From positions 4,154,001 through 4,218,000 of the forward strand of contig NZ_CP082904.1 of assembly GCF_023517775.1 (NCBI RefSeq): a stretch of 64,000 nucleotides of DNA. Direction: 5' to 3'. Positions 21,483 to 30,734 of the stretch are shown here, one piece after another (position 1 is the first letter of the stretch; every line of letters starts with the position of its first letter). This DNA is from Mixta hanseatica. Lineage in GTDB: Bacteria; Pseudomonadota; Gammaproteobacteria; Enterobacterales; Enterobacteriaceae. The notes under the pieces were generated by a model that saw only the letters and a program-made list of their open reading frames with translations, ran no database searches and was not told the DNA's origin. Position numbers and translations under genes: made by a program.

Positions 21483-22124
21483 TTAAATACCGTAGCTTTG
21501 GCGATAGCTGCGCACCGCGGCCAGATGATCGGCCATTTCTGGCTTTTCTTCGAGATAGTCGATCAAATCGCTCAGGGTGATAATCGCCGTCACGTGGCAC
21601 TGGTAGTCGCGTTCCACTTCCTGAATCGCAGATATCTCACCGCGTCCACGCTCCTGACGATCGAGTGAAATCAGCACGCCAGCCAGACTTGCGCCGTTCG
21701 CCGCAATAATCTCCATCGATTCCCGGATGGCGGTACCGGCGGTAATCACATCATCTACCAGCATCACGCGCCCCTGCAGCGGGCTGCCGACTAACGTTCC
21801 GCCTTCGCCGTGATCTTTCGCTTCCTTACGATTAAAGCAGTAGGGGACGTCGCGCTGGTGGTGGTCTGCGAGCGCAACGGCGGTAGTGGTCGCGATGGGA
21901 ATGCCTTTATAAGCGGGCCCAAACAGCAGATCAAAATCAACGCCGGAATCAACCAGCGCCTGCGCGTAAAAACGGCCCAGCAGCGCCAAATCACGTCCAG
22001 TATTAAACAGGCCGGCATTAAAGAAATAGGGGCTTTTACGTCCCGATTTCAGGGTAAATTCGCCAAATTTTAATACCTGCTTGTTTAAAGCGAACTCAAT
22101 AAATTCACGCTGCCAGGCTTTCAT
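21483..22124 (-). CDS. pyrE: orotate phosphoribosyltransferase
   Basis: Forms OMP from orotate and PRPP in pyrimidine synthesis. The 213-residue protein has '[17 protein letters not shown]' (about 22-38) and the PRPP loop '[17 protein letters not shown]' (about 119-135). It follows rph, separated by an attenuator hairpin, so expression is expected to respond to UTP supply as in E. coli. Confidence 0.98.
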   Translation of the reverse strand: MKAWQREFIEFALNKQVLKFGEFTLKSGRKSPYFFNAGLFNTGRDLALLGRFYAQALVDSGVDFDLLFGPAYKGIPIATTTAVALADHHQRDVPYCFNRKEAKDHGEGGTLVGSPLQGRVMLVDDVITAGTAIRESMEIIAANGASLAGVLISLDRQERGRGEISAIQEVERDYQCHVTAIITLSDLIDYLEEKPEMADHLAAVRSYRQSYGI

Positions 22125-22150
22125 CTTTACTCTCCTCGAAATTTAACGAT

Positions 22151-22175
22151 AAAAAAGGCGACTCTCTGGTCGCCT
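22151..22175 (-). terminator. pyrE attenuator (intrinsic terminator between rph and pyrE)
   Basis: A 7-bp stem (22156-22162 with 22169-22175) is followed on the minus strand by six T residues. It lies 8 nt after the rph stop and upstream of pyrE. In E. coli the equivalent hairpin terminates transcription unless ribosomes translate close behind RNA polymerase at low UTP. Position and structure match. Confidence 0.85.
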
Positions 22176-22182
22176 GAAATAA

Positions 22183-22899
22183 TTAACTGTTTAACGCCGC
22201 CTTCTGCGCCTGAATTAAGGTATCGATGCCGTCTCGCGCTAACGCCAGCAGCGTCAGCAGCTCTTCATGACTGAAAGGTTCGCCTTCGGCGGTGCCTTGT
22301 ACCTCAATCATGCGGCCATCCTCCATCATCACCACATTCATATCGGTTTCAGCGGCGGAGTCTTCGACATACTCCAGATCGCATAGCGCTTCACCGTTAA
22401 CAATGCCAACCGAGATAGCCGCAACCATGCCTTTCATCGGATTCTTCGCCAGCTTACCGGCGGCAACCAGCGCATTCAGCGCATCCGCCAACGCCACGCA
22501 GGCGCCGGTAATAGAAGCGGTACGGGTGCCGCCATCGGCCTGCAGTACATCGCAATCAAGAGTAATGGTGTATTCGCCCAGCGCTTTAAGATCGACAGCG
22601 GCACGCAGCGAGCGCGCAATCAGACGCTGGATCTCTAGCGTGCGTCCGCCCTGTTTGCCCTTCGCGGCTTCGCGCGCGTTGCGGCTGTGGGTGGAACGCG
22701 GCAGCATGCCATATTCGGCGGTAATCCAGCCCTGCCCCTGACCTTTAAGGAAGCGCGGCACGCCTTCTTCTACGGTCGCGTTACAAAGCACTTTGGTATC
22801 GCCGAATTCAACCAGTACAGAACCTTCTGCATGTTTGGTGTAGTGACGAGTCAGGGTAACGGGACGTACCTGCTGTGTGAGACGGCCTGCTGGACGCAT
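22183..22899 (-). CDS. rph: ribonuclease PH
   Basis: Trims the 3' ends of tRNA precursors by phosphorolysis. The 238-residue protein is full length, with '[17 protein letters not shown]', 'RSLRAAVDL' and '[18 protein letters not shown]' (about 114-131). E. coli K-12 carries a frameshifted rph that lowers pyrE expression; this copy is intact, so rph-pyrE coupling should be normal. Confidence 0.98.
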   Translation of the reverse strand: MRPAGRLTQQVRPVTLTRHYTKHAEGSVLVEFGDTKVLCNATVEEGVPRFLKGQGQGWITAEYGMLPRSTHSRNAREAAKGKQGGRTLEIQRLIARSLRAAVDLKALGEYTITLDCDVLQADGGTRTASITGACVALADALNALVAAGKLAKNPMKGMVAAISVGIVNGEALCDLEYVEDSAAETDMNVVMMEDGRMIEVQGTAEGEPFSHEELLTLLALARDGIDTLIQAQKAALNS

Positions 22900-23114
22900 G
22901 GTTTTTCTCCGGCTTGCTAATATTGGCTGCGCATTATACGGTTTTCAGCCTTGCCTGCCTACCGAACATGCTTTTCCAGCGCGCGAAGCGCGCATTAATC
23001 TTTTTATCGCCCATGATGATCAACGGCTATTTCCGTTAACCGGCGCTTATACCTGTTAAGGGAAGGCGCGCATCGCTATAATTCCCCTATCTTTCCTGAA
23101 TACGGGTACGCAAA

Positions 23115-23978
23115 ATGATCCGCAGCATGACCGCCTACGCCCGGCGTGAAACCAAAGGCGAATGGGGCAGCGCAGCCTGGGAGCTGCGTTCCGTGAACCA
23201 GCGCTATCTTGAAACTTACATTCGCCTGCCGGAGCAGTTCCGCAGCCTGGAGCCGGTTATTCGTGAGCGTCTGCGCAATCGCCTGACGCGCGGGAAGATT
23301 GAGTGCAATTTACGCTTCGATGCCGACCCAAGCGCGCAAAGCGCCTTAATCCTGAATCAACCGCTAGCCAAACAGCTGCTGGAAGCTGCGCAGTGGGTGA
23401 AACAGCAAAACGCCGATGGCGCGATTAATCCGGTCGATATTTTGCGCTGGCCTGGCGTGATGTCCGCTCAGGATCAGGATTTAGATGCGATTAACGCAGA
23501 GTTGATCGCTACGCTGGAGCTGGCGATTGATGACTTTATCGCCGCGCGTGAAAGCGAAGGCGCCGCACTGAAAGCGATGATTGAGCAACGCCTTGAGGGC
23601 GTTAGCGCTGAAGTGCAAAAAGTACGCGCCTGGATGCCAGAAGTGCTTAAATGGCAGCGCGAACGGCTGGTGACCAAGCTTGAAGAAGCGGAGCTGCAGC
23701 TGGACAACAACCGCGTCGAGCAGGAACTGCTGATGATGGCTCAGCGTATCGACGTTGCCGAGGAGCTGGATCGCCTTGAAGCGCACGTTAAAGAAACCTA
23801 TAACATCCTGAAAAAGAAAGAGGCCGTTGGCCGCCGTCTTGACTTCATGATGCAGGAATTTAACCGTGAATCGAACACGCTGGCGTCGAAATCGATTAAT
23901 GCGGATATCACCGCCTCGGCGATTGAGCTGAAGGTGCTGATCGAGCAAATGCGCGAGCAGATCCAGAATATCGAATAA
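23115..23978 (+). CDS. yicC: YicC family endoribonuclease-like protein
   Basis: A 287-residue protein of the YicC/YloC family, reported to act as an endoribonuclease in small-RNA turnover. N-terminal 'MIRSMTAYARRE' and C-terminal 'GRRLDFMMQEFNRESNTLASKS' are the two family signatures. The middle is helical and charged, consistent with coiled coil. It is divergent from rph. The last conserved gene before the accessory region, it ends at a strong terminator. Confidence 0.95.
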   Translation: MIRSMTAYARRETKGEWGSAAWELRSVNQRYLETYIRLPEQFRSLEPVIRERLRNRLTRGKIECNLRFDADPSAQSALILNQPLAKQLLEAAQWVKQQNADGAINPVDILRWPGVMSAQDQDLDAINAELIATLELAIDDFIAARESEGAALKAMIEQRLEGVSAEVQKVRAWMPEVLKWQRERLVTKLEEAELQLDNNRVEQELLMMAQRIDVAEELDRLEAHVKETYNILKKKEAVGRRLDFMMQEFNRESNTLASKSINADITASAIELKVLIEQMREQIQNIE

Positions 23979-24025
23979 CACCCTCTGCGGGCGCTTACCC
24001 TCTTACGAAGCACGATGTAAACAAT

Positions 24026-24056
24026 AAGGCCATGGATCCATCATGGCCTTTTTTGT
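24026..24056 (+). terminator. intrinsic terminator after yicC
   Basis: A 9-bp perfect stem (24026-24034 with 24042-24050) with a 7-nt loop is followed by TTTTTTGTTTT. It lies 47 nt after the yicC stop and marks the left edge of the accessory region. Confidence 0.9.
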
Positions 24057-24125
24057 TTTACCTGCGGTGATGATAAAGCCCTGCCCGTATGGCCGCTGAC
24101 TCCGCAATAGCATCGCGGCATCGGC

Positions 24126-25382
24126 TCATGCGCTGATATCCAGCCGCGCGTCGCTCTCTTGCCCTAATATCGCCACGCCGCTTTTAAAACTCAGCAGGAT
24201 GGAAAGCAGCCCGCCGAGACAGGCACCCAAAATCACCGCGTGACTGCCGTAAAACTGGGAAAGCACGCCGCCCAACAGCGCGCAGGCAGGCATAATACCC
24301 CAGGTGATAAAGCGGAAGCTGGCGTTAACACGTCCCAACAGCGGGCCAGGACAGACGCGCTGACGCATGCTCAGGATATTCACCACCCCAACTGACGACC
24401 CCCAACCGGCGAAAAACAGAAAAACGGCGTCCAGATAACGCATATGATGCGGAAAAAGATTGGGCAGGCAAATCGCCATAGAGAACAGGCCATAAACGAT
24501 GCCGCCCAGCAGGATAGCGCGTCCGGCGCCCCATCTGTCACTAATCAGGCTCGCACACAGCGCACCGACCAGCCCGCCCAGCCCCTGAAAGGCCAACACC
24601 AGGCCGACCGAAGAGGCATCCAGCCCCACATCGCGGCTCAGATAAACCACCAGCTGCGGCGTGGCGGTACAGGCGAACAAATTCCACGCGGCGCCGATGA
24701 TCGTCAGGCGGCGTAACGCGGGCAGTCCAAACAGCGTCGTCATGCCCTCTTTAATCTGCGCCAGGCTTGAAGGACGCTGCGTTTCGCTGGACGCCTGATG
24801 ATTTTTCGGCAATCCCAGCAGCAGGCTGCTCCCCGCCAGAAACAGCAGCGCGTTAAGCAGCAGCGTGCCTGAAGCGTTGGTCAACTTGATCAATATGCCG
24901 CCCAGCGCCGGGCCGATCAACTCCCCCGCGCCGGCAATCGCCGCCAGCGCCCCGCTGGCGCGCGCGATTAAATGCAGCGGCACCAGGCTGGGCAGATAAG
25001 ACCAATACGCCACTTCAAAGTAGACGTTAGCGCAGCCGACGATAAACACGCCCAGCAGCAGAAAGGGAATCGACAGATGCCCGCTCCAGGCGATAAGCGT
25101 CAGCGCCAGCAGCACGCTAAAACGCGCCATATTGGTCACCAGCAAAATGGCGCGCCGCTCCCGCCGATCCGCGGTGACGCCCGCCAGCAGCGTAAATAGC
25201 ATAAAAGGCGCCCGCGCGCAGGCGGCGATCAACCCGATGTCGAACGGCGTCGCGTGCAGGACCGCAACGGCGATCAGCGGCACAACGATAAAGGTGATGG
25301 CCGACCCAAGCTGTGTCGCCACGTCGCCGCAGTAAAAACGGGTAAACTGCGGATGTTGGAATAAGCGTTCGCGGGCGAGCAT
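24126..25382 (-). CDS. MFS transporter, probable exporter of the phosphonate operon
   Basis: A 418-residue membrane protein with about 12 hydrophobic segments and the MFS loop motif 'GVTADRRERRAILL' between helices 2 and 3 (about 68-81). It is similar in style to enterobactin-exporter/DHA3-type permeases. It is the last gene of the minus-strand operon, 12 nt after the ATP-grasp gene. ATG at 25382 has GGAG 7 nt upstream and is preferred over the GTG just before it. End-of-operon MFS genes usually export the product and give self-resistance; that role is inferred. Confidence 0.85.
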   Translation of the reverse strand: MLARERLFQHPQFTRFYCGDVATQLGSAITFIVVPLIAVAVLHATPFDIGLIAACARAPFMLFTLLAGVTADRRERRAILLVTNMARFSVLLALTLIAWSGHLSIPFLLLGVFIVGCANVYFEVAYWSYLPSLVPLHLIARASGALAAIAGAGELIGPALGGILIKLTNASGTLLLNALLFLAGSSLLLGLPKNHQASSETQRPSSLAQIKEGMTTLFGLPALRRLTIIGAAWNLFACTATPQLVVYLSRDVGLDASSVGLVLAFQGLGGLVGALCASLISDRWGAGRAILLGGIVYGLFSMAICLPNLFPHHMRYLDAVFLFFAGWGSSVGVVNILSMRQRVCPGPLLGRVNASFRFITWGIMPACALLGGVLSQFYGSHAVILGACLGGLLSILLSFKSGVAILGQESDARLDISA

Positions 25383-25394
25383 CACCGTTCTCCT

Positions 25395-26693
25395 TTATGA
25401 GCGATCGAAATATTTCGCTGTTTCCAGTCCGGTCAGCGTATCCATCTCACACAGGAAGCGATGCCCTTTCTCTGCCACCGCCTCCGGCGACTCCGCCAGA
25501 ATAATCACATGCCCCATAATGCTGAAGTTGCCGCCATAGCGCCCCACAAACTTATTCGCTTCGATATTCAGCGTGTTATGCGGGATCTCATAGGCCCTGA
25601 GCAGCGCCGTCAGCTGTTCCTGCCGGAAACGTTCGCTGATATGGCCGCCGTGTCTGGCCGCCACCGCCAGCGTAATGCCCGCATTATGGAACCCCGCTTC
25701 GCTGACCGTGACCGCCTCGCCTAAATGCAGGCGAATCAGATGCGCGAAGGCGTCTTCTCCGGTCTGGATCTGATACATAATCGGCGACACGCTGCCCATC
25801 ATGCGCGCGTTTATTTCCACCAGCACCGGGCCTTCCGGCGTCATCAGCAGTTCAACGTGATAAAGGCCGATATCGATCTCCAACGCGTTGAAAACCGTCT
25901 GCAAATAGTCGCGGATACGCTCCCGGTCGGCGTCGGACAAGCCGGACGGCATGACCGCTGCCAGCTCCAATAGATCGTAATAATGCGCGCGGTAGCGGGT
26001 CGTGGTGGCGTACAGCATCACATTGCCGTCACGCACAATGGTTTCCGCCGAATGCAGCGTGCCGGTCACATATTCTTCAATAATGTAATCATGAGAAACG
26101 ACGCTATCTATCAGACTGCTGTTGGCGCGATCGTCACGCAGGTTCTTTAAATAGGCGGCGAAGTCAGCGGGCGTATAGCAAATGGCGGAATACTGTTTGG
26201 CGAAGCCGCGAACCGGCTTAACCACAAAGGGATAGCCGATAGTTTGCGGGCCGGAGAATAGCGCCTCCTCGCTTAACACTTCAAAGCGAGGCGAGCGGAT
26301 GCCATGGCGGGCCAGCGTTTCGCGCAGCTGATGCTTAAAGACCGCATTGCCGAGCTGCTGCGGCGAAGGATAGCGGGTATGCCATTTTTCCGCCGCACGC
26401 GCCGCAGGCATAATGCCGGTTTCGGCGGAGCTGATAATGGTATCGATGGGCGTTTCGCGATGCAGCCGCTCCAGCACAGGGAACAGGTCGGCATCCTCCA
26501 GCGTCTCCACCTCGATATAACGATCGACATCGCGCAGCTGGCCCTCCAGCTTTTGCGGATCTTTCGACATAATGCTGACGAAGCTTGAAGCCCGCGTCGG
26601 ACGGATAAACGTGACCTGATGCCCCAGGCTGCGGGCGGTGCGAAAAGCGTTAAGCCCGGTAGGCGTGCTATCGATAAAAACAACGTGAGCCAT
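25395..26693 (-). CDS. ATP-grasp ligase (carboxylate-amine ligase type)
   Basis: A 432-residue ATP-grasp enzyme. The N-terminal pre-ATP domain reads 'VVFIDSTPTGLNAFR'. The ATP-binding lysine strand is 'YPFVVKPVRGFAKQYSA' (about 155-171). 'IIEEYVTGTLHSAE' covers the adenine hinge, and 'VLVEINARMMG' provides the Mg-binding Glu and Asn (about 300-310). Such enzymes activate a carboxylate as an acyl phosphate and join it to an amine, as in L-amino-acid ligases. In this operon it probably forms an amide between an amino acid and a phosphonate amine. ATG at 26693 has AAGGAG 6 nt upstream; the earlier ATG is too close. Substrates are unknown. Confidence 0.82.
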   Translation of the reverse strand: MAHVVFIDSTPTGLNAFRTARSLGHQVTFIRPTRASSFVSIMSKDPQKLEGQLRDVDRYIEVETLEDADLFPVLERLHRETPIDTIISSAETGIMPAARAAEKWHTRYPSPQQLGNAVFKHQLRETLARHGIRSPRFEVLSEEALFSGPQTIGYPFVVKPVRGFAKQYSAICYTPADFAAYLKNLRDDRANSSLIDSVVSHDYIIEEYVTGTLHSAETIVRDGNVMLYATTTRYRAHYYDLLELAAVMPSGLSDADRERIRDYLQTVFNALEIDIGLYHVELLMTPEGPVLVEINARMMGSVSPIMYQIQTGEDAFAHLIRLHLGEAVTVSEAGFHNAGITLAVAARHGGHISERFRQEQLTALLRAYEIPHNTLNIEANKFVGRYGGNFSIMGHVIILAESPEAVAEKGHRFLCEMDTLTGLETAKYFDRS

Positions 26694-26717
26694 AAACATC
26701 TCCTTGCCAACGGTAAG

Positions 26718-27344
26718 TTAAAACGATACCCACAGAGTGAGGCCGAACAGCAGCGTCATCCCCGGAATCAGCAGACGGTTCGCAGGCATCCGGATCGGGA
26801 CGCAGGTAATCTGCAGCAGCGCGAAGAATGCGGACAGCGCCAGCACCGCGCCCTCTCCGCCTGGCAACCGCCCGGCCATTTGCAGCATCAGCAAAACCAG
26901 TACGATAAACGCGGCATAGGGCGTTTGCAGGCCAAAAGACGCTTCCGGCCCATCGCCGCTCTGCAAGGTGAAGTGCGAAAGGCGAACCGCGCCGCAGAAC
27001 ACCAGCAGCGCCGCCGCCATGCCGGCAAACAGGGGATACTCGCGGCACTGCGCGAATACCAGCATGGCGATGACCACGTTGAAGTTCACCAGATCCGCCA
27101 GCGTATCAAGCTGTTTGCCAAAGCCGCGCTTAAGGCTGTCATGCGCGTAGAAACGGCGCGCCAGGTAGCCGTCCAGGTGATCGAGCAGGATGGCGGAGAA
27201 GACCAGCAGCAACGGCAGAAAACGGTGCCCGCTGAAGATCAGCATCAACGCCAGCGCGGCGATCAACAGATTGAGCATTGTGACCAGGTTCGCGCCGTCC
27301 ATATAGGCGAACGGCATCAGCCTCGTAGAAAGTGCTTTTTTCAT
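26718..27344 (-). CDS. CDP-alcohol phosphatidyltransferase family protein
   Basis: A 208-residue membrane enzyme with about six hydrophobic segments. It carries the complete family motif D-x2-D-G-x2-A-R-x(n)-G-x3-D-x3-D in 'LDHLDGYLARR' and 'GKQLDTLADLVNF' (about 55-87). These enzymes displace CMP from a CDP- or CMP-linked donor with an alcohol, as in phosphatidylserine synthase. Next to a nucleotidyltransferase in a phosphonate operon, the likely donor is a CMP-phosphonate and the product a phosphonolipid or phosphonate ester (inference). It overlaps the upstream aminotransferase by 4 nt (ATGA) with GGGGAG upstream. Confidence 0.85.
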   Translation of the reverse strand: MKKALSTRLMPFAYMDGANLVTMLNLLIAALALMLIFSGHRFLPLLLVFSAILLDHLDGYLARRFYAHDSLKRGFGKQLDTLADLVNFNVVIAMLVFAQCREYPLFAGMAAALLVFCGAVRLSHFTLQSGDGPEASFGLQTPYAAFIVLVLLMLQMAGRLPGGEGAVLALSAFFALLQITCVPIRMPANRLLIPGMTLLFGLTLWVSF

Positions 27345-28585
27345 GCCTGTTCTCCCCTGATGCGCATCGGCATCGCGCATTCAAGCCGCGCCAGCGCCTC
27401 GTCGAAAGTCGCCTCGTCGCAGCCCAGCACCAGCCGGATATGCTGCGCGCAGCTGGCGCCGTAGATGGCGCCGGGCACGGTCGCGATCTGCATTTCATGC
27501 AGCAGGTAATCCGCCACGCATTCGCCGGAGGTGGGGAAACGCCGCTGCTGCGCGGGGGTTAATGCCTCAAACAGCCGCTGCACGTCAGGAAACAGAAACA
27601 TGCCGCCCAGCGGCCGATGCGACCAGGTAAAGCCTTTGTCGGGGGTGAGCCGCTGCAGGGCGCGCTCGACGCGCGCGCTCAGCATCAGGCTGCGCTGCTG
27701 CAGCCAGCGATCGCACTGCGGATCGCTGAGCATTCTGAGGGCGATGCGTTCGTACTGCTGATTGACGCTGAGAATCAAATAATCGTTCGCTTTACTGGCC
27801 GCCGCGATAAAGTCAGGATTGCCTACCAGCCAGCCGATACGTAAGCCCGGCGTGCCGAACTTTTTCGACAGGCTGTTAACCAGCACGGTTCGCTCTCCCT
27901 GCGGATCGAACAGCCGGGCCGGACGATGGCGTCTTCCAAACGACATGGTGTCATACACTTCGTCATGGATGATCCAGCTGCCCTGCTGCCGGGCCTGGCG
28001 CAGCAGGAGTTCCCACTCGTCATCGTCAAACACATAGCCAGAGGGGTTTTCCGGCGAGTTAACGATCAGCGCGGGCGAGGCCGGCAGGCTTTGCTGCGCG
28101 CCGTCGCTAAAGAAATTGCGATGAAGATGGTGGACGCGGCGCCCCAGCGCCAGCAGCGCGCGTTGATAAAGCATATAAGAAGGCTCGGTGACGACGACCG
28201 CCTCGCCCGGCTGGGAGCAGCAGAGGATCGCCAACGCCACTGCCTCAACGCCGCCGTGCGTAATCAAAATTTCCCGCTGCGAATCGATATGCAGCCCGTA
28301 ACGGCGGCGATACCAATCCGCTATCGCCTCGCGCAGTTCGGGATTGCCGCCGGAAGGCCCGTAGTGTTTGGCGCTGGCGAGAAACGCCTCCGGGCTCAGA
28401 TCGTCGCGCGCGATATCTGCCAGCAGATGTTCCGGCGGGCCGAAAACCGGTTCGCCGATGCTCATATTCAGGATGGCGGGATTCTCTTTCGCCGCCTGGG
28501 AAATCGCCTTTGAGGCGTAGACGCCCAGTGAGCTCAGGGTCGGATTCAGGCGCGGCGCGGCGCTGGAAGTAACGAGATGAGTCAT
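27341..28585 (-). CDS. PLP-dependent aminotransferase, class I/II (first of three paralogues)
   Basis: A 414-residue fold-type I enzyme. 'MSIGEPVFGPPEHLL' (about 41-55), 'THGGVEAVALAI', 'NSPENPSGY', 'HDEVYD', the PLP lysine in 'NSLSKKFGTPGLRIGW' (about 240-255) and the carboxylate-binding Arg in 'HIRLVL' are all present. It looks catalytically competent. It is plainly paralogous to the enzyme at 30731-31951 and to the C-terminal domain of the protein at 35916-38309. It overlaps both neighbours by 4 nt. Possible substrates are phosphonopyruvate, phosphonoacetaldehyde or a downstream keto compound; nothing in the sequence decides. Confidence 0.85.
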   Translation of the reverse strand: MTHLVTSSAAPRLNPTLSSLGVYASKAISQAAKENPAILNMSIGEPVFGPPEHLLADIARDDLSPEAFLASAKHYGPSGGNPELREAIADWYRRRYGLHIDSQREILITHGGVEAVALAILCCSQPGEAVVVTEPSYMLYQRALLALGRRVHHLHRNFFSDGAQQSLPASPALIVNSPENPSGYVFDDDEWELLLRQARQQGSWIIHDEVYDTMSFGRRHRPARLFDPQGERTVLVNSLSKKFGTPGLRIGWLVGNPDFIAAASKANDYLILSVNQQYERIALRMLSDPQCDRWLQQRSLMLSARVERALQRLTPDKGFTWSHRPLGGMFLFPDVQRLFEALTPAQQRRFPTSGECVADYLLHEMQIATVPGAIYGASCAQHIRLVLGCDEATFDEALARLECAMPMRIRGEQA

Positions 28586-29322
28586 GCGCGCGCCACCTCC
28601 TCGGCCAGCCTGGCGGCACGCGCCAGATCGGCGGCGTTATCCACTTCCACCCAGGGACGGCCCGCCGCATCCACCCATGAGGTCGTGAAGCGGGCGAAAG
28701 CGCGCTCGAAAATCGTGTAGAGTTGCATCGCGCCCTGGAAAGGCTGCTTCTCCAGCTCCGCTACGACAAACTGGCGCGCCGCCTCGCCCAGCTTCACCAG
28801 ACAAATGAATTCGCCCAGCGCGCCGTCACCCTGCCGGCGCTCAGCCGTGCCGTGTTCGATAAAAAGCAGCCGTTCGATTTTGCCGTTGGGCGCCAGCACC
28901 AGCGTATCCATCGTCGGGTTGCGGCTCGTCGAGTCGAGCGCGATACAGATTTCCGCCGTATTGCGCGCCATATCTCGCAGCAGCGACGGCGGAATCAGCA
29001 GATCGCCTTCGTAATATAAAACCGGGCCGGGCTGCTGGCCCAGCGCGCAAAATGCGCTCCAGTCGAGGTTGCGCGCGGAAAAATCCGGGTTGTAGCAGAG
29101 TTCGAAGCCGCGATGCGGCTGCGATACCAGTAGCACCTGCACCAGCTCCGACGCGCCATGCCCTACCACAAAGGTGCGCTTATCGATGCCCGCCGCGTCG
29201 AAGGCGCTCAGCTGGTAATCGATCATTCGACGCGCGCCGACTGGCAGGCAGGCTTTATGTCGTTTTTCGGTCAACGGTAACAGCCGGCTGCTCAATCCCG
29301 CCATTAAACATGCAAGACGCAT
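28582..29322 (-). CDS. nucleotidyltransferase, probable CTP:phosphonate cytidylyltransferase
   Basis: A 246-residue NTP_transferase-fold protein like LicC and the PntC domain. The nucleotide loop is 'LMAGLSSRLLPLT' with the following 'KRHKACLPVG' lysine (about 6-28). 'YEGDLLI' supplies the metal-site Asp, and C-terminal 'VEVDNAADLARA' matches the family's E-x-D-x-x-D-L end. PntC-type enzymes make CMP-2-aminoethylphosphonate. The AAGGAG ribosome site is strong, after a 77-nt gap. It is coupled (ATGA) to an aminotransferase and close to a CDP-alcohol transferase, which together suggest head-group activation and transfer. CTP and phosphonate specificity are inferred. Confidence 0.8.
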   Translation of the reverse strand: MRLACLMAGLSSRLLPLTEKRHKACLPVGARRMIDYQLSAFDAAGIDKRTFVVGHGASELVQVLLVSQPHRGFELCYNPDFSARNLDWSAFCALGQQPGPVLYYEGDLLIPPSLLRDMARNTAEICIALDSTSRNPTMDTLVLAPNGKIERLLFIEHGTAERRQGDGALGEFICLVKLGEAARQFVVAELEKQPFQGAMQLYTIFERAFARFTTSWVDAAGRPWVEVDNAADLARAARLAEEVARA

Positions 29323-29399
29323 AATCTTCTCCTTGTTGAAAACCGGCTCGCTTGCCGGTCACTGTGTCAACAGCGCCTCCACAAAAGCGCCGGTAAACG

Positions 29400-30734
29400 T
29401 TAATCCGCGGCGCGCTCAAAACCGACGGTCCAGGTCGCCCCTTGCGCCCGGTTTACCGCCACGGCTTTGCCGTTAAAGGCCTCTTCCCTTGAGTAGATGC
29501 CAGCATACTTTCCGTCGAATATCAGCGGCCCGAGACATACCATACGCACATCTTCAGGCGTCATTGGCAGGGCGTAGCTCCATAAATCGCTGACCAGCGT
29601 TTGCAGGATCCAGCTGCCGCCCGCCGCCAGCTGCGTATCCAGCTCGGCCCGCCACGCCTGCTCGGTACAGGCGTAGCCGAACACTACTTTGTGACCGCAC
29701 AACCCCAGACCCGGCTTGAGCACCAGTTGAGCACGCTCTTGCTGCGCGCGCGCCAGCGTCTGCTCGCTCAGCAGGAAGGTCGGCGGAATATAGCGTTGGG
29801 TAAGCGCGCGCTCTGAAGGGGTAAAGCGCGCGGCGAAAGCGGGATCGCTCAACAGCGCCAGGTTCGCTTTGTTGTCGTACAGCGCGCAGCTGGCGGGGAT
29901 GCTAAAGACGTCCAGCTGCCGCTGCGCCTCCGCCTGGGCCAGCGCAGCGAAAAAGTCGCTGCTGATGCCGTGCTCCAGCTGTTCGGAAAAGACTAAATCG
30001 GTAAACACCACGTCGATTTTTTGCTGCCCGACATAGACGCCGTCCGGTTGAAAGCGCACATCAATCGGCCTGGCGGTGACCACCTGAAAACCGGCCTGCT
30101 CCGCCACCTGCAAAAAGTCGGGACGGGCGAAATTCTCTTCCGGGTTTTCCGCCGGGTCGTCGATAAGCTCCAGCATTACCGGCCGATGCGCGCCGCGCGC
30201 GCGGCGGTAGCGGTGCACCACCTCCCCCCAAATTTCCCCCATCGGCGGCGCCGCCAGCTCAAGCCCCGCCTGGCTCATCGCCTGACAGAGCGCGCTTTGT
30301 CGCCAGGTCTGCACATAGCGATCGCAGATGCCGAGGCCGCCTAACGAAGGCGTGACGTTCATCTCCACAACTTTCGGGCCGCTGTGGGTCAGCAGAATGT
30401 CGGGGCGCGCAAACAGTCGCGCCTTTTCCAGCAGATGAGGCGTGCAAAACGGCAGGACGTCGGCCTGCTGTTGCGACGTTAGACGCTGCGCCGTCAGCTG
30501 GCGGGCGATGTCGCCGCCGAACAGCCTTTCGGGCAGGCTGAAAATCAACGTCAACAACGCGGCGGCGGCCTCGCCCAGCTCCGTCAGGAAGCCCGGCGGA
30601 TAAACGACGGGCGGAAAGGTGGCGCCCCAGTCGCCGGGATGCACGGCGCGCAGCTGCGCCGCGAAAGCTTCGCCATCGACATGGTCGCAACGTTGGTAAA
30701 AGGCGAGTATTGAGCGATCGAGCAACGTGTTCAC
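29400..30734 (-). CDS. ATP-grasp-like ligase, possibly glutathionylspermidine-synthase-like arrangement
   Basis: A 444-residue protein. 'VVEMNVTPSLGGLGICDRY' (about 120-138) resembles the E-x-N metal site placed before the ATP loop in permuted ATP-grasp enzymes. 'YDNKANLALLSD', then 'LVLKPGLGLCGHKVVFG' (about 340-356) and 'WILQTLV' look like the lysine strand and adenine hinge. No close named relative comes to mind. The GTG at 30734 has GGAG 8 nt upstream and forms a GTGA overlap with the preceding aminotransferase stop, so it is preferred over ATG at 30752. A second ligase suggests two successive amide or peptide bonds. Confidence 0.65.
   Translation of the reverse strand: MNTLLDRSILAFYQRCDHVDGEAFAAQLRAVHPGDWGATFPPVVYPPGFLTELGEAAAALLTLIFSLPERLFGGDIARQLTAQRLTSQQQADVLPFCTPHLLEKARLFARPDILLTHSGPKVVEMNVTPSLGGLGICDRYVQTWRQSALCQAMSQAGLELAAPPMGEIWGEVVHRYRRARGAHRPVMLELIDDPAENPEENFARPDFLQVAEQAGFQVVTARPIDVRFQPDGVYVGQQKIDVVFTDLVFSEQLEHGISSDFFAALAQAEAQRQLDVFSIPASCALYDNKANLALLSDPAFAARFTPSERALTQRYIPPTFLLSEQTLARAQQERAQLVLKPGLGLCGHKVVFGYACTEQAWRAELDTQLAAGGSWILQTLVSDLWSYALPMTPEDVRMVCLGPLIFDGKYAGIYSREEAFNGKAVAVNRAQGATWTVGFERAAD

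Noticed and set aside
24026..24056. Inverted repeat at the left edge of the accessory region as a recombination site
   Set aside because: It has the form and position of the yicC terminator and no matching copy was seen at the right edge.
26619..27464. 281-codon open frame antisense to the CDP-alcohol transferase
   Set aside because: Gln/Arg/His-rich composition typical of a shadow of a membrane-protein gene.
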